From Nomia melanderi (lineage: Eukaryota; Arthropoda; Insecta; Hymenoptera; Halictidae), in contig NC_134999.1 in NCBI RefSeq assembly GCF_051020985.1, positions 23,159,160 through 23,223,159 of the forward strand: DNA of 64,000 nt, read 5' to 3'. Below, one piece after another: positions 33,491 to 45,795 of this stretch (the first letter of the stretch is position 1; every line of letters starts with the position of its first letter). The notes below the pieces were generated by a model, which saw nothing but the letters and a program-made list of their open reading frames with translations, did no database searches and was not told the DNA's origin. The position numbers were made by a program, and so were the translations under genes.

Positions 33491-33930
33491 TGATTGGATT
33501 GCAGTGGAATTGTTGGAGCTACGAGATTGGTGTAGAATATTTTATATTTATAAATACGTCTAGTTGTGAATATTAAATTCATAGTCTTCGTTTTGATCAA
33601 GTGGTTTTGGTTATGTTCAGGATAGTGAGGATTGTTTGATTTTTGTGGCTTGGTGTGTGGTTTAGATTGCAGTGGAATTGTTCGAGCTGTGAGGTTAGTA
33701 TAGACTATTTTATATTTGTGAATATTAAATTTAAAGTCTTCGTTTCAAAAAAGTGGTTTTGAAGACTTTGTAGTTTCAATTACCTTCGAAATTGTGCAGT
33801 TCCTTTGGTTTTTGTGGCTTGGTATATGGTTTATATTTCAGTGGACTTCTCATATTAATATAATATTTAACTTGTTACATTAATATAATAATTAAATATT
33901 TTATATTTGTGAATATGTCAGACTGAACAT
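33491..33930. repeat. Diverged direct duplication
   Basis: GATTGCAGTGGAATTGTT is at both 33497 and 33667, and ATTTTATATTTGTGAATATTAAATT, AAAGTCTTCGTTT and AAGTGGTTTTG-type pieces repeat in order. Confidence 0.65.
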
Positions 33931-34392
33931 TAACATAGCACAGTCGCAAAGAAAACCAACCGCACCGTAAACACATCTCAAGATCTCGTCGTGCGAATTC
34001 TTAATGTAACATTCGAGAAACGCCAAGAAACCTGCGACACGAGGATCTAGCGCGACGTACCGTTTGGCGATGGTCCAGGAGATGCCAATTCAATCTTGCT
34101 CCCCGCTGCGGATGTAAAATTTCAGGTGGCCGGCGAACTTTCCTCTTTCGTACCTTGTTCCAGCCACTGCAGCAGTCCTCCGAGTATGTTTCTTCATCCC
34201 TTTCGGGCACGAGCTCTCTAACGACTTGCCTCGAGTTCTTTAACAACGGCACTCGCGCCGCCACTCGTCCAACAGGATAGCACTTCGCTCCTCGGTTTAT
34301 TTTACTTCCCGTCATTTAATTATGTTCCCAGTTATCCCGTAAGAGTAACGAGCTTGTTGCTCTGTGACGTACCAGACTGGACGTAACTCTGT
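33931..34392. other. Unique DNA
   Basis: A 104-codon minus frame at 34001-34315 in GC-rich DNA has no recognised domain. Not called. Confidence 0.4.
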
Positions 34393-34640
34393 CCGTTATG
34401 TATACAGCGGCGTCCAAAAGTTTCTGGTCTGATCGTTTTTGGAGATCCTCTCGTGGAATAAAGACTTTGAGGACTTTTAGCTACAGGCTTTGTCTCTGTT
34501 TGTGAGGATGTTCTTGAATTTTAAAATGTGATGTGCAGTGGTGTATGAAAGACTTTGGTCAGATGGGATTTGAAGCTTTGTTTGGAGAATAAAGACTTTG
34601 AGGACTTTGAGGACTTTAAGCGACGAGGCTGCGCGATCGT
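34393..34640 (+). repeat. Satellite C, short locus (about 2 units)
   Basis: GGAATAAAGACTTTGAGGAC at 34455 and again at about 34589, with CAGGCTTTGTCTCTGTTTGT between. It ends abruptly at GGACTTTAAGCGACGAGGCT without the tail seen at the other two loci. Confidence 0.85.
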
Positions 34641-35450
34641 CACTCCAAGATATGGACACATTGCTCGAAATACAAAATTTCATCCGAAAATTCAAAAAAA
34701 ATTTCGTAGGTCTTAACGTGATAATTTACATACGATTCCTTGATAAATTAATTGTACAGAACCTACATCCAATTACAAGCTACTGAATATTTCAAGTGAA
34801 AATCTTTCGAATTCATTTCAGTAGTCCTGAATCTGAAAAAGGCGAATTCATTTGTTTACCATGGAGCACATTGCCTCGAACCACAGAATTATTCGGACAT
34901 CTCCACTGAAAGTTGTTTCACGTGGTTCTATCATCGACGACGCGAGTTGATCAAAGCGCCGCACGATCCGAGCCAGATCTCGTGATCCCGTGCCGCATAA
35001 TCAGGAGGAAATCAGAGGAGAACTTCCGGAACACCTCTTACCGCTCACTTGTTAGCATACATCGCGGTGTGTCGGCCTGACACGTTCCACGGCTCGAAAC
35101 TTCGATCTCCCGATGCGAACTGTAGAGCGGCCGTGTTCGTCGCGACACGGAAGGACGCTGCAATATTCTTCGATTGCTGCCTGTGCTCGCGATGATCTCG
35201 TATTTCCTATCGGCACGATTGCTGATAAACAGGTCTCCTTTCCAGGAGCAGCTCGTAGCTGAAATTAGGAGTGCTGCTTCGTAAAACTGGTAGTGTTTGT
35301 ATGTTTTTCATGAATTGGGGATGGCTACTGACATTAAGATTGAGGATTGTATATGGTACAAATGTAAATTTTAAGTGTTGACGGTGCAGAGGTTAGGATT
35401 TAGTTAGTGGAAGGGGAGGTTGCTGGAGAGAAGACATTTAATGGGGCATT
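34641..35450. other. Unique DNA
   Basis: GC-richer at 34920-35260. No gene recognised. Confidence 0.45.
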
Positions 35451-35453
35451 TCA

Positions 35454-36012
35454 ACAACAGCAGCAACATTTGTTTCTTATTGAATGACGACGACAACAAG
35501 AGTAACTACAACGATGACGACGACGACGAACACAACATTAGCAACAACAAACAACATCAACAACATCAACAACAATAACAATAACAACGATGACGACAAG
35601 AATAACAATGACATCAACAACAGCCACGATAACAGGAACGGTGACGACGACAACTACAACGACGATAACAACAACATAAAAAACAACAGCAACGACACCG
35701 ATAGCAATGACGACGACGACGATAACAACAGCAACAATAACAACAACGATAACAGCAACGACAGCGGCAACAACAACGACAATCACAAGAACGACAACGA
35801 CGAGGACAGCAACAACATTAATAACAACAACGACGACAACAATAACTACAACAACAATAATAATATTAACAACGACGACAGCGACAAGGACAACAACAAC
35901 GACGATAGCGGTAACGGCAACAACAACAACGATGACGACGACAATGACAATGACAGAAACAACAACAACAACAACAACAACAACAGTAATAATAATAATA
36001 ATAGTAACAAAA
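35454..36012. repeat. AAC/GAC trinucleotide array, about 560 bp
   Basis: Interspersed AAC, GAC, AAT and GAT triplets. Frames in two phases on the + strand (184 and 133 codons) translate as Asn/Asp-rich or Thr-rich low complexity. They have no start context, domain or flanking coding sequence. Confidence 0.92.
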
Positions 36013-36470
36013 GTTATTACGAACGTACAGTGCGCTAAGTGGGATAGGATGTACCAATTACCTAGAAAATTGTCGGATCCACTAAACTTCTTGATTACAT
36101 TACAATAGGACGAAAGAGGTGGATAATTTCAAGCAGGATATCGATCTCTATAAGTGCACAGCTTCGGTTGAGCACCGTTTAGCTCCACAACGAACAATAA
36201 TCATTCCAATTCGCTCCCGTTTAGAGTACTTCATTATGGAACACTTGCGGATACAGGCAAATAATATTCTCATTGCAATAATCTTGATATGAGTCATTCA
36301 GAAACCAACTAGGTTAAGTCCAGGAAACAAAAATTGAGAAAACTAACGTTTTAGTTTATGAAATAATTGTACAACTTATTCAGAAGCTATAAAGAGACCT
36401 TTCTCACATAGAACAATCCTTGAATAATTAAGAAGAATGTTATCTATTCCATTGAAACTTAAAGTTACAA
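36013..36470. other. AT-rich unique DNA
   Basis: No gene recognised. Confidence 0.45.
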
Positions 36471-37690
36471 GTTTATTCTCTGTTGGAATCGAAACACAAA
36501 ATATCTATTATCACTGAAAAAACCTCATAACGTCCTCAGAACCTAACAAAAATCCAGCCATTACATATTTACTTCTATACCTCACAACATTCTCCACTAT
36601 GGACATAACCTCAAAATTCGCCAACACACATAAAGTTAAAGGTCACCAATCAACCATTAAGCAGACCTCGCTATATAAAATGATTTTCATTTCAAAAATG
36701 AAAGTTTTCTGCAAACAAACTCAATTTCTCAATTCATGCAACATTCAAATCGAAACACAAAATATCCATTCTCACTGAAAAAACCTCGTAACAACCCCAT
36801 GATGTAAACAAAACATAACCTCCACATGTTCATCTGCACCCTTAACAACTTTCTATTCAAATTCCTTTCTACCACTCATGCTTCCCAAGTAATACTCCCA
36901 TTAAATAAATCAGTCATTTGACTACACCATAGACATAACCTCAAAATTTGCCAACACACGTAACAAAAATTCATTCCAAAAATCATAATCTCCTGCAAAT
37001 AAATAAATCCACTGTAATAAATCCTGTTTCTTCATTCATATTATTGAAAAAACCTTATAACATCTGGGAATGTTATGAGACATGAACAAAACATAACCTC
37101 CAGATGTTCATCTCCACCCCCTGCAGCCCATATCCCAGTCATTTCTCTCTGCCACTCATTCTTCCCAAATAATCGTGTTCCATAAGAAATCAGTCATTTG
37201 ACTACACTATATACATAACTTCGAAATTCACCAACTCACATAACAAAAATCGAAGATCACCAATATGCTAAGCATACAAAATGATTTCCTCCCCCAACCC
37301 CTATCTCAATCATCCTTCCACCACTCATCCTCTTCAAAAAGTAGTTTCTAAAAAAAATCGACCATTGACCACACCATAGACCTCAAGATTCACCAAATCA
37401 TACACCAAAAATCAAAGTCACCAAAATGTCGCTAAGCATACAAAATGACTCTCACCCCTCAGTCTTTCCTACCCCAATCATTTCTCCACCACTTATCCTG
37501 CCTAAATAATCGAGTTCAATAAAAAAAATCGGCCATTTTTCGACACCATGGACATAACCGCAAAATTCTCCACCTCGCAAAACAAAAATCGGTCACCAAA
37601 ATGTCGCTAAGCATACAAAATGACTCTCACCCCCATCTCCTATCTCAATCATTCCTCCACCACTCATCCTGTCCAAGTAATCGAGTTCCA
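36471..37690 (+). repeat. Dispersed repeat D, main array
   Basis: Diverged units of 170-330 bp contain AACAAAACATAACCTCCAC, CATAGACATAACCTCAAAAT, TCACCAAAATGTCGCTAAGC and TTCCATAAAAAAATCGGCC. The GACATAACCTC box is seen near 36602, 36931, 37208, 37376 and 37548. The repeat is reversed at 48.1-48.6 kb. Confidence 0.8.
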
Positions 37691-38477
37691 TCGAAAGGAT
37701 CGGCCTAACCTAACGCCGCGACGATCGGCAGGCGCAACGGCTGAGCGGCGTGGAAAGAAGAGGCGAGCGTGTCAGCGAAGAATTCCCGATATATCTCGAG
37801 CGTCGTTCCCCACTTTCAACGGGAAGGAAATATTCCATCGGGCCGGAACGGGGCTCCGATCGAAAAAGAGCTGCAATCGTGTCGCATGGGGGAGGGGCTG
37901 CTGGCGCTCAGGCCGGCCGGGTAGGGGGCAACGGGATAAAAGACCAGGAGATTAACGCATCGATTAGTCGGAACACGGCAGGACACTCTTCGGCACTTTG
38001 GCGCCGTGTGTATGCTCCGCAACGCGTTCTTTTTATTATTCAAAAAGCTCCTCTGGCGGCCGTGCCTTCATCCAGCTCAACCGGCGGATCGAACACCGTA
38101 GCCAGCCAGCCTCCGTTAGGCCGAATTTTCCCTCTGGCATTTCACGGCGAAGACTCCTCTGATTCGCACGAAGGATCCGGCGAAAATCCGGAGTATTTTT
38201 CAAATCTCTGGCCCGATATCGGCGAAACCCCGGTGGCCGGCGCAGGGCTCCCTTGGCCGCGGAGGAATTGGATTGCGAAGGAGCTTGTTGCGCGGCAGAT
38301 TTGCGCCGACTGGACTAATATCGGGAATCTGTGTCGGCTGTTTTGTCGCCTGCTGCTTTGTTACGTTTTGGTACTATTGTCAGTGGTGTTTTCGAGTTGT
38401 TTCGCTGTTTCTTGGCTTTTTGGGGGTTTCTTGGAGAATCTGTTGGTGTTAATCGATTACATATGCCCTAACGAGAC
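37691..38477. other. Unique GC-rich island
   Basis: Starts CGGCCTAACCTAACGCCG. The plus-strand frame 37750-39042 (430 codons) is open here but then continues straight into the GTT array. The first 230 residues show no recognised domain, and the other strand and another phase are open as well. Not called as a gene, but this is the longest frame in the window with a non-repetitive part. Confidence 0.4.
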
Positions 38478-39065
38478 TATTATTATTATTGTGGTTGTTG
38501 TGGGTACTGTTGTTGCTATTGTTGTTGCGGTTGTGGTTGTTGTCATTGTTGATTTTGTTGCGGTCGTTGTTATTGTTGTTGTTGTTGCTGTGGTTGTCGT
38601 TGTGGCTGTGGTTGTGGTTGTTCTAATTGTTGTGATTCTTTTTGTAGTTGTGGTTGTTGTTATTGTGGCGGTTATTGCTGTTCTTGTTGTTGTTGTTGTG
38701 GTTGTGGTTGTGGTCGTGGTTGTGGTAGTGGTTGTAGTTGTGGTTGTGGTTGCGGTTGCGGTTATCGTTATCGTTGTTGTTGTGGTTACGGTTGTGGTGA
38801 TTGTAGTTGTGGTGTCTGCGGTTGTGAATGTGGTTGTTGTTGCTGTTGTTGCTGTTGTTGATATTGTTGTAGTTATGGCTGTTGTGGTAATTGGAGTTAT
38901 TGTAGTTATTGTTGTTATTGTGGTAATTGGAGTTATTGTAGTTATTGTAGTTATTGTTGTTATTGTGGTTGTGGTTTTGGTTGTGGTTGTTGTGGTGGTT
39001 TTCTTTGTTATTGTGATTGTGTTTTTTGTGTTTTTTGTTTGATTATGGTTGTTGCTGTTGTTATT
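38478..39065. repeat. GTT/GTG trinucleotide array, about 590 bp
   Basis: Runs of TTGTTGTTGTGGTTGTGGTT with drift. Read on the other strand these are AAC/CAC triplets, the inverse of the array at 35454-36012. It translates as poly-Val. Confidence 0.92.
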
Positions 39066-39861
39066 TTTGTTGTTGTCTTGCTACATCGATGACAGTTGTA
39101 AGGCATTACAGAATTACTCTAAGCGCCTCCTCTGTGTTTTTTTATTGTCTTTCTGACCTTCCATACAATATCTTTGTTTATAAATTGATATAACTTGTGA
39201 CTTTTAGTGCTTGCTCAATTACACAGATAGATATAAGCTACGTTTGGTTCTCGTAGGAGAGTATTGAGATCCCGCTGTACGGAATAGATAGGAGGCACTT
39301 CCGCGAATTTATTTCGTCCGATCGGTGCACGTGTTACAATAAAGTATTGCTTACTGCATTGTTGCGTATAAGCAGTATTATCTTAGGAGAACGTATCAAA
39401 TACACAGCGACGTTATAAATAACAATTTATTGCGATTCGCACAGTCGGAACGGAAATTAAAAACAGTGAAAGCGCCGATATATAACTCCGCCTCGTCCTC
39501 TTTATTCATTTCTTGGAGCTGTGAAGCTTATAAATTACGACAGGCGAAAATCTACGCCTCCAATATATTTTTATTGCCACGGTATAATCAATATCCCACC
39601 GGAATTATAAAATTAATATTTAAACAAAAGTACATTGGGAGGAAACTAAATTGTATCATTTCCTTTCTGCAAACTGTATTCGAGTTTCTTATATACATTA
39701 AAGGCACAGTTCGTCTTAAAACATTTTTAATAAACTAATTAACTAGTTTTTTTTAATAAACATATGCTTACACGTTTGTTTTTCAATCGATAATATTTTT
39801 TATGGGTGAAATACATTTTATTTCTGTGAAATATCACTTTACCTCTTGAAGGACACTGGCA
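39066..39861. other. Unique DNA
   Basis: A frame at 39430-39738 (+), 102 codons, begins mid-sequence in AT-rich DNA and has no domain. Nothing else seen. Confidence 0.42.
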
Positions 39862-40041
39862 CAAACCGTTGCACGGATCCTGGCACTTGTGACGTCATAG
39901 TGGCGGAGACAGTCGCTCCGAGAGCTCCAATCGCGAGTCTAGAACGGCTCTCCCCACTCTACGCGTCAGCAACTCAGCCAATTAGGCGTACGTCTTAGAA
40001 TCTGACCAATCGGACGAAAGTGCCAAGTTCCCTGCAACCAA
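39862..40041 (+). mobile_element. Family B MITE, copy 4
   Basis: The left end contains CCGTTGCACGGATCCTGGCA and the right end GTGCCAAGTTCCCTGCAACC. A perfect TGACGTCA lies at 39890-39897. CCAAT boxes are CTCCAATCGC, AGCCAATTAG and GACCAATCGG. Confidence 0.87.
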
Positions 40042-40782
40042 GGCACATTTGATTTTAATTTTATTTTAACGTTCACCTAACGAACACTCACTTCTTAATA
40101 AATAAATTTAATTATTGTCCAATTTGTACCAATTTTAACCAATATAATCTGTAATCAAATGAAAACTGGAATCATCTGCGTCTGTTCTCGATAAGAATTC
40201 ATCCCCGAAGAGGTTAATCTCGTTTGAAGTAAGGATGGCGGCCTGTGAGTGGTCGAAAGGTTGCGTGTCGGGATATTACGACTGTGGTAAAAGTGTAATC
40301 CAGGCAGCATCGGAATTGGAAAGGAAAAGCGGCGGCGGTCGCCGTAAAAATAGAACTGAAGTATTTGCATCCGTTAGACGATCTCCGTTCTCCAGGGCTT
40401 TGCCTCTTATTCCCCGACATTTTCGCTTTAACTCATAAATTGCCCAACTTAGAGTTCGCGTATTCCTTCTTCGGTATGCCCTTGCCCTTTCTCCTGTTTA
40501 TTTGCCAGCGCAATCACTTTAAAAGCATTTTAACCCGCAACAGTTTCTTTCTGTATCGTTCTCTATAGATGAAATTAATTTAATGCTCGACACGCTGCAA
40601 CTTCCGCAGAATTTCTGATTAAACGAGTTGTAAGAAATTTTGCAATATAGGACTGCGGGCTGGAGCAATATGATTCTAGAGGATGCAGATTCTTCTTCAA
40701 AATATTGTGAAGAAAATATTGTGAAATATTCTGAAAGTACTGCGCATAGATTATAGGACGTGGACAATTCACTAAACTGAGT
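40042..40782. other. Unique DNA
   Basis: Several short frames on both strands overlap between 40155 and 40772. None is recognisable. Confidence 0.42.
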
Positions 40783-41460
40783 AAAAAGGTCTGATCGTTT
40801 TTGGAGCTTTTCTTAGGAAATGAGGAATTTGAGGACTTTGAGTACAGACTTTGTCTTTGTGAATGCAGGTGTGGATTTTAATGCGTGATGTACAGTAGTG
40901 ATCAAAAGTTTCGGGACAGTTCGGCTTTGGAAATTCTCTTAGAGAATAAAGACTTTGAGGACTTTGAGTAGAGGCTTTGTCTCTGTGAAGATATTCGTGA
41001 ATTTTAATATGTGATGTACAGTGGTGTTCTAAAGATGTTAGTCAAATTGGACTTGGAGCTTTGTTTGGAGAATAAAGACTTTGAGGACTTTGAGCAATCA
41101 GGCTTTGTCTCTGTTTGTGAAGATATTCGTGAATTTTAATATGCGATATACTGTGGTGTTAGGTCTTGGTCAGATCGTTTTTGGAGCTTTTTTCATGAAA
41201 TGAGGACTTTGAGGACTTTAAGCTACCGGGCTGTCTGACAGGCTCTGTCTCTGTTTTTGAACACATGTGTGAATTTTAACGCGTGATGGACAGTGGGTTT
41301 CAAAAGTTCTTGACCTGATCGGTTTTGAAGCTCGTCTTACGTAATAAAGACTTTGAGGACTTTTCATTATTATGATATATAAAAGACGTATTGCGTGAGG
41401 AGGTACTGCAAAAATCAACACCATCTATTCTTTATACATATTCCTTTAGAAATAAGTAAT
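40783..41460 (+). repeat. Satellite C, third locus (about 4-5 units) with tail
   Basis: AATAAAGACTTTGAGGAC or the variant AATGAGGACTTTGAGGAC occurs at about 40817, 40945, 41071, 41197 and 41342. The end, with CATTATTATGATATATAAAAG and CAACACCATCTATTCTTTATAC, matches the tail of the 18796-19980 array. Confidence 0.86.
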
Positions 41461-42290
41461 AAGCAATAATAAAAATGAACTTTGGAACATGGTAATTTAT
41501 TTATTTCTTTAAAGGCAACTGTGAAAACAAAATAGAACGAGACAGCTTTCGTGTTTTTTATCTCTCCGAATGGTTTTGTAATCTGTCAGCAACTTTAAAT
41601 GATTTTTACAGTAACCCAAACAAAAATTAACAATGGTATAACATTTTTTAAATTGGTTCTTTAAGGTCCATGAAAATATTTAATATTGTATGAGCTAAAT
41701 TATATTATGAAGATTTAAAGTTATTATCTCACTTCAAACAATCCTCTTACTTTTCAAACATAATAATTACAAAACTACTTAAACAACAAAAAAGAAAACT
41801 ACGTACCAATTTCCCCAACTAATAAACTCATTTATTCAACCAACTCCTAAAACCATAAAAATTCCATCTCGAAATGACATTCACCATGTATTACCACTGT
41901 TCCACCGATGTAAACGTCGAACTAATAAAACCACCCCTTCACGAGAACGTTAATCGTCTTACACAGATTTTAACGAAATCATTCCGAGCAGCCAAAAATA
42001 CCCGCATTATATAATTCGGTGCGGAGCGTTCAAATTGAAATTTTAATTAATATCGCCGATAAATTCCGCACGGCGGCCGCGTAATTCAATCGAAGAACCC
42101 GTTCTTCGTTAATCAGTTTTTCTTCGCAGCGTCGGCTCGAGGCCGGATGATTATTCCGCGATTTCCAACGGGCATACATTAAATCGCGCTGCCGCCCCGA
42201 AACCGATTGCCTGCCCGATATATACGGGGCGAAAACACGCTCGAAACTCGTTTTCCGGTGAAAACGTCAAGTGATAAGCGTTCGACTGGA
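41461..42290. other. Unique DNA
   Basis: AT-rich to 41930, then GC-richer. No gene recognised. Confidence 0.45.
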
Positions 42291-42319
42291 GCGGCGGCGG
42301 CGGCGGCGGCGGCGGCGGT
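42291..42319. repeat. GGC trinucleotide microsatellite, about 9 repeats
   Basis: An uninterrupted GCGGCGGCGG run within a GC-richer unique patch (41950-42560). Confidence 0.95.
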
Positions 42320-42825
42320 CTACAAAGCGATTAAATAAAAATGAATTTTCGATTTTGTATATCCTGTCGAAAGTACGGCGCGAATAAATTGTACTCAACG
42401 GCAGCACCGGCGGTGTGAAAGGGTGCGAAAGGAAAACGTATTTTCCTCGTTGAATTCGCGCCCATGATGGTAATGGAATTCGTTGTTCGACGAAATACTG
42501 CTGCCACGCGCTCGCTGTTTTTCGTTTGTTCGAGGCTTTTAATGAAAAAGCAACGACAAATGTCGAAAAGTTGAATGGTAATAGTTTTGGGGCAGGGTTC
42601 TTGGTGGAGGAGAATTTGGGGTTGAGGATTTGGAGGTTAGAATTTTAGGTTATGTAGTTAAAATTTTTTTGGGGATAATAGACTGCTTTTGGTAATAATT
42701 TTTGAAATTCTGTATTAGTATTTTGTGTTTTGGATAGTTTGTACAATAGTTTGATGTAGAAGAGTGTTTTTATTTAATTTTTATTTTTTATTGTTTGGGA
42801 TTGTGTTCACTGCATGTTCAACCTT
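42320..42825. other. Unique DNA
   Basis: The stretch at 42595-42800 (GGGGTTGAGGATTTGGAGG, TTTTAGGTTATGTAGTTA) is partly repeated at 43350-43510. No gene. Confidence 0.5.
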
Positions 42826-43042
42826 ACCTTCTCAGTCAGAGTACCGATGGAATGTCGAAGTTCTCCTGATTAAAATGAGTCCAAACATGACATAGATCGG
42901 ACTAGTTTTTCGATTTCATGGAAACGAGCCTTAATATCGAAAATTACATTAAATTTGTGAAACTTGTCCGATTGCCATCGTGTTTGGACTCGTTTTAATC
43001 AGGACGATCTCAGGAATTCACTGTCACTGTGTTTGAGAATGT
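42826..43042 (-). mobile_element. Family A foldback unit, copy 5 (reverse orientation)
   Basis: Starts ACCTTCTCAGTCAGAGTACC and ends CACTGTGTTTGAGAATGT. The inner pair is TGATTAAAATGAGTCCAAAC and GTTTGGACTCGTTTTAATCA. The CATGACATAGATC variant is in the left arm, so orientation is opposite to copies 1, 3, 4, 6 and 7. Confidence 0.86.
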
Positions 43043-44018
43043 AATATTAAAATTACTGTAATTGAAATTTTCTTCGTTGCTCGAGTAAATTGTTGAAAGC
43101 AAACAGCTTGCTCCATTGTATTAGGCTCCCTTAAATTTCAATGCAGGGTCCCGAGACTGTGGAATTTAAGCGAGCATTGATTTAATAGTGTCTTCGAGGA
43201 TTGTCGCATATCAATGGGAAATAAGTTTCACAATTCTAGCGACAATGAAATGTTTCCTAGTTAATAATAAAACTACTGAGTGACATTGAGTTCTTGAAAT
43301 TTTCGTAACTAACTAACAATTCAGTTCTAATTTTTATTTTTTGTTGTTTGGGATTGAGAACTTGGAGGTTAAAATTTTAGGTTGTGTAGTTAGGGATTTT
43401 TTGGAAAAATAAATTGCTTTCGGTAATTATTTTGGTAATTATATGTTTGTATATTGGATAGTTTGTATATTAGTTTGATGTGGAAAAATGTTTTTGTTTA
43501 ATTTTTATCGTTTATTTATTGGTAATTTGGCAGGTTTTAGTTTCGTACTAATATTAATTAGAAGGAATTAGTTTTTATTTGCATATATACTGACTTCCCA
43601 GAAAATGTTAAATTACACAACAATAAATTCTGTCGATTGTTTCACAGCAAAAAACTTTTAGTTGCTGAGGGTATGAGGCAGAAATGCAGTAGTTATTTAT
43701 TGAACTTTTTGTTTTACCTGTGACTAGATGAATCCACAATGGAAACGATGTATCGAGAAGAGATCGAACCATTAAATTATTTCACATTGTTTCCTTCGTT
43801 ATTGTCATCTGTGATCTGAAAGAACGCAGGGAAATGTAAATAAAAACGAGTAAAAGTATCTATATTCATAGGTCTGCGGAAAAACGAATGTACTGATGTG
43901 TCAAAAACTGGAACAGTATGCTTGTCAACAATGTACGTGTTGCAAGGAGTTTCTGCTGGAACCTGTGTGTTCAATCGATGGAATTTATGAAAGTCCTGTG
44001 TCGAATAATAACATAAGC
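43043..44018. other. AT-rich unique DNA with one local repeat
   Basis: 43350-43510 repeats part of 42595-42800. No gene; the minus frame 43777-44052 (91 codons) has no recognised domain. Confidence 0.45.
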
Positions 44019-44022
44019 TTAA

Positions 44023-44073
44023 CACTAAAACTACCTGAAGTGTCAAAATCAATTAAATATTAATTTTAACGTT
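44023..44073 (+). mobile_element. piggyBac-like MITE left end, cut short beside a family A unit
   Basis: TTAA (44019-44022) followed by CACTAAAACTACCTGAAGTG and TCAAAATC. It stops after about 50 bp where family A copy 6 begins. Confidence 0.6.
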
Positions 44074-44295
44074 ACCTTCTCAAACACAGTGCCACTGAAT
44101 TCCTGAGATCGCCTCGATTAAAACGAGTCCAAACACGATGACAATCGGACAAGTTTCACAAATTTAATATAATTTTCGAAATTAAGGCTCGTTTCTATGG
44201 AATCGAAAAACTAGTCCGAATCGAACTTTTGTCGTGTTCGGACTCATTTTAATCAGAAGAATCTCGACATTCCATCGGTACTTTAACTGAGAATA
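44074..44295 (+). mobile_element. Family A foldback unit, copy 6
   Basis: Starts ACCTTCTCAAACACAGTGCC and ends CATCGGTACTTTAACTGAGAA. The inner pair is GATTAAAACGAGTCCAAACA and TGTTCGGACTCATTTTAATC. Confidence 0.87.
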
Positions 44296-44367
44296 TAAAG
44301 TTGAACGTGCAGTGAACAAAATTGTAATCATAGTTTTTTCAATTGCTAAAAATTTAATTTCACCCTT

Positions 44368-44584
44368 ACCTTCATAAATGTAGTGTCAGTGGATTTTTAA
44401 GGTTGTGCTGATTAAAACGAGTCCAAACACGATGGCAATCGGACAAGTTTCACAAATTTAATATAATTTTCAAAATTAAAGCTCGTTTCCATGAAATTGA
44501 AAAACTAGTCCGATGTATGTCGTGTTTGGACTCGTTTTAATCAGGAGAATCTCGACATTCCATTGGTACCATTATTGAGAAGGT
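44368..44584 (+). mobile_element. Family A foldback unit, copy 7
   Basis: The inner pair is GATTAAAACGAGTCCAAACA and TGTTTGGACTCGTTTTAATC; it ends CATTATTGAGAAGGTAC. It is very similar to copy 6 over CGATGGCAATCGGACAAGTT, so the two are recent duplicates about 72 bp apart. Confidence 0.87.
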
Positions 44585-45344
44585 ACCATTAAAATCATCA
44601 CACTGAAAATTTCCTTCATTTCCTGTCCCCGTCCACTACGATCACGTTAGACTGAGCTCAAGACAGATGCTGCAAAATTTTTCCGAGCAGATTTCCGCAG
44701 AGGTTAAGCGAGCCCCGCTGTACATTCGTTGCGATCCGGCATTTAAATCACTTTGCCGGTGTAAATTTTATACGGTTGACCCGCGGCTTTATCGTCGACT
44801 CGGGGATGACCAGTTATCGTCACCGTTAGAACGCTGTAACATCGACGTTTTTACGGTCAGCTGTTCCATCACTTACAGCTGCACTCCTCCCGCTGCGAAA
44901 TGAAACGCTGTAAAACCGTAATGGACGTTTGGGACGGGATTATGGCACCGTCCGGCTCGAGGGCGCAACCGACGAGTATCTTTGTTTGCTAACCGCGAAG
45001 GTTTCGATTGTTTGTTTTCCGCGGATTGCTGCGGCGCAACATGCGGACCGTGGAAAAATTTCATATTCCTGTTCATGGCCGTGTAAAAGAACGTACGAAT
45101 CTGGCCCGATGTCCATCGCCTGTTTCGAGTAGAGGGAGTCTACGGTAAAGGGATTATTGGAAGGATATGAGTTTGTGTTTTGGTGCTCGTTGTGACGTTT
45201 CAGTTTAATTTTGGGATTCTTTCGTATTTTTGGGGGTTTCGTGGAGGAATACTGAGAGTTTGACACTAGGATTATTCTTTCCGTTTCTTTGTAACTATTG
45301 GAAATGTTGAGGATGTCATACTTAAACGGGACACCGTTGTAGGT
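44585..45344. other. Unique DNA, GC-rich 44640-45130
   Basis: Frames 44667-44903 (+) and 44940-45356 (-) have no recognised domain. Not called. Confidence 0.42.
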
Positions 45345-45795
45345 AGCCCTTGGCAACCTAGAAGCCTCTAGAAAAATTTATGTTTGTTTATTCTGATTTT
45401 CTAGGTTAGGTGTTTAACCATTGGCACTCCAGATGTCTCTAGGAAAATTCATATTTGCTTATTCTGATTTTTTAAGTTAGCTGTTCAACCCTCAGTGCAC
45501 CAGATGCCTGCAGAAAAATTTATGTTTCTTTTTATCTCACTTTTGGAGGTTAGGAGTTCAACTCTTTATACTCCAGATGGCCCTAGAAAAATTCCTTTTT
45601 TTTTATTTCGGGTTTGGAGGTTAGATGTTCAACCCTTGACACTGTATATGCCTCTAGAAAAATTCTTGTCTGTTCATTCTGGTTTTGGAGGTTAGGTGTT
45701 TAACCCTTGACACTCCAGATGCCTCTAGAAAAATTCACGTCTGTCCATTTCGATTTTAGAGCTTAGGTGTTCAACCCTTAGCACTCCAGATAGTT
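45345..45795. repeat. Tandem array, unit about 72 bp, 6 copies
   Basis: CCTCTAGAAAAATTCATG, GATTTTGGAGGTTAGGTGTT and CAACCCTTGACACTCCAGAT recur at about 45364, 45434, 45507, 45580, 45650 and 45721. Confidence 0.9.

Noticed and set aside
35484..36038. 184-codon Asn/Asp-rich frame resembling low-complexity proteins
   Set aside because: It exists only because AAC/GAC triplets contain no stop codon. A second phase is equally open, and there is no flanking coding sequence.
37750..39042. 430-codon open frame (+)
   Set aside because: More than 40 percent of it is a GTT trinucleotide array read as valine. The remainder is GC-rich DNA open in another phase and on the other strand as well, with no domain or splice support.
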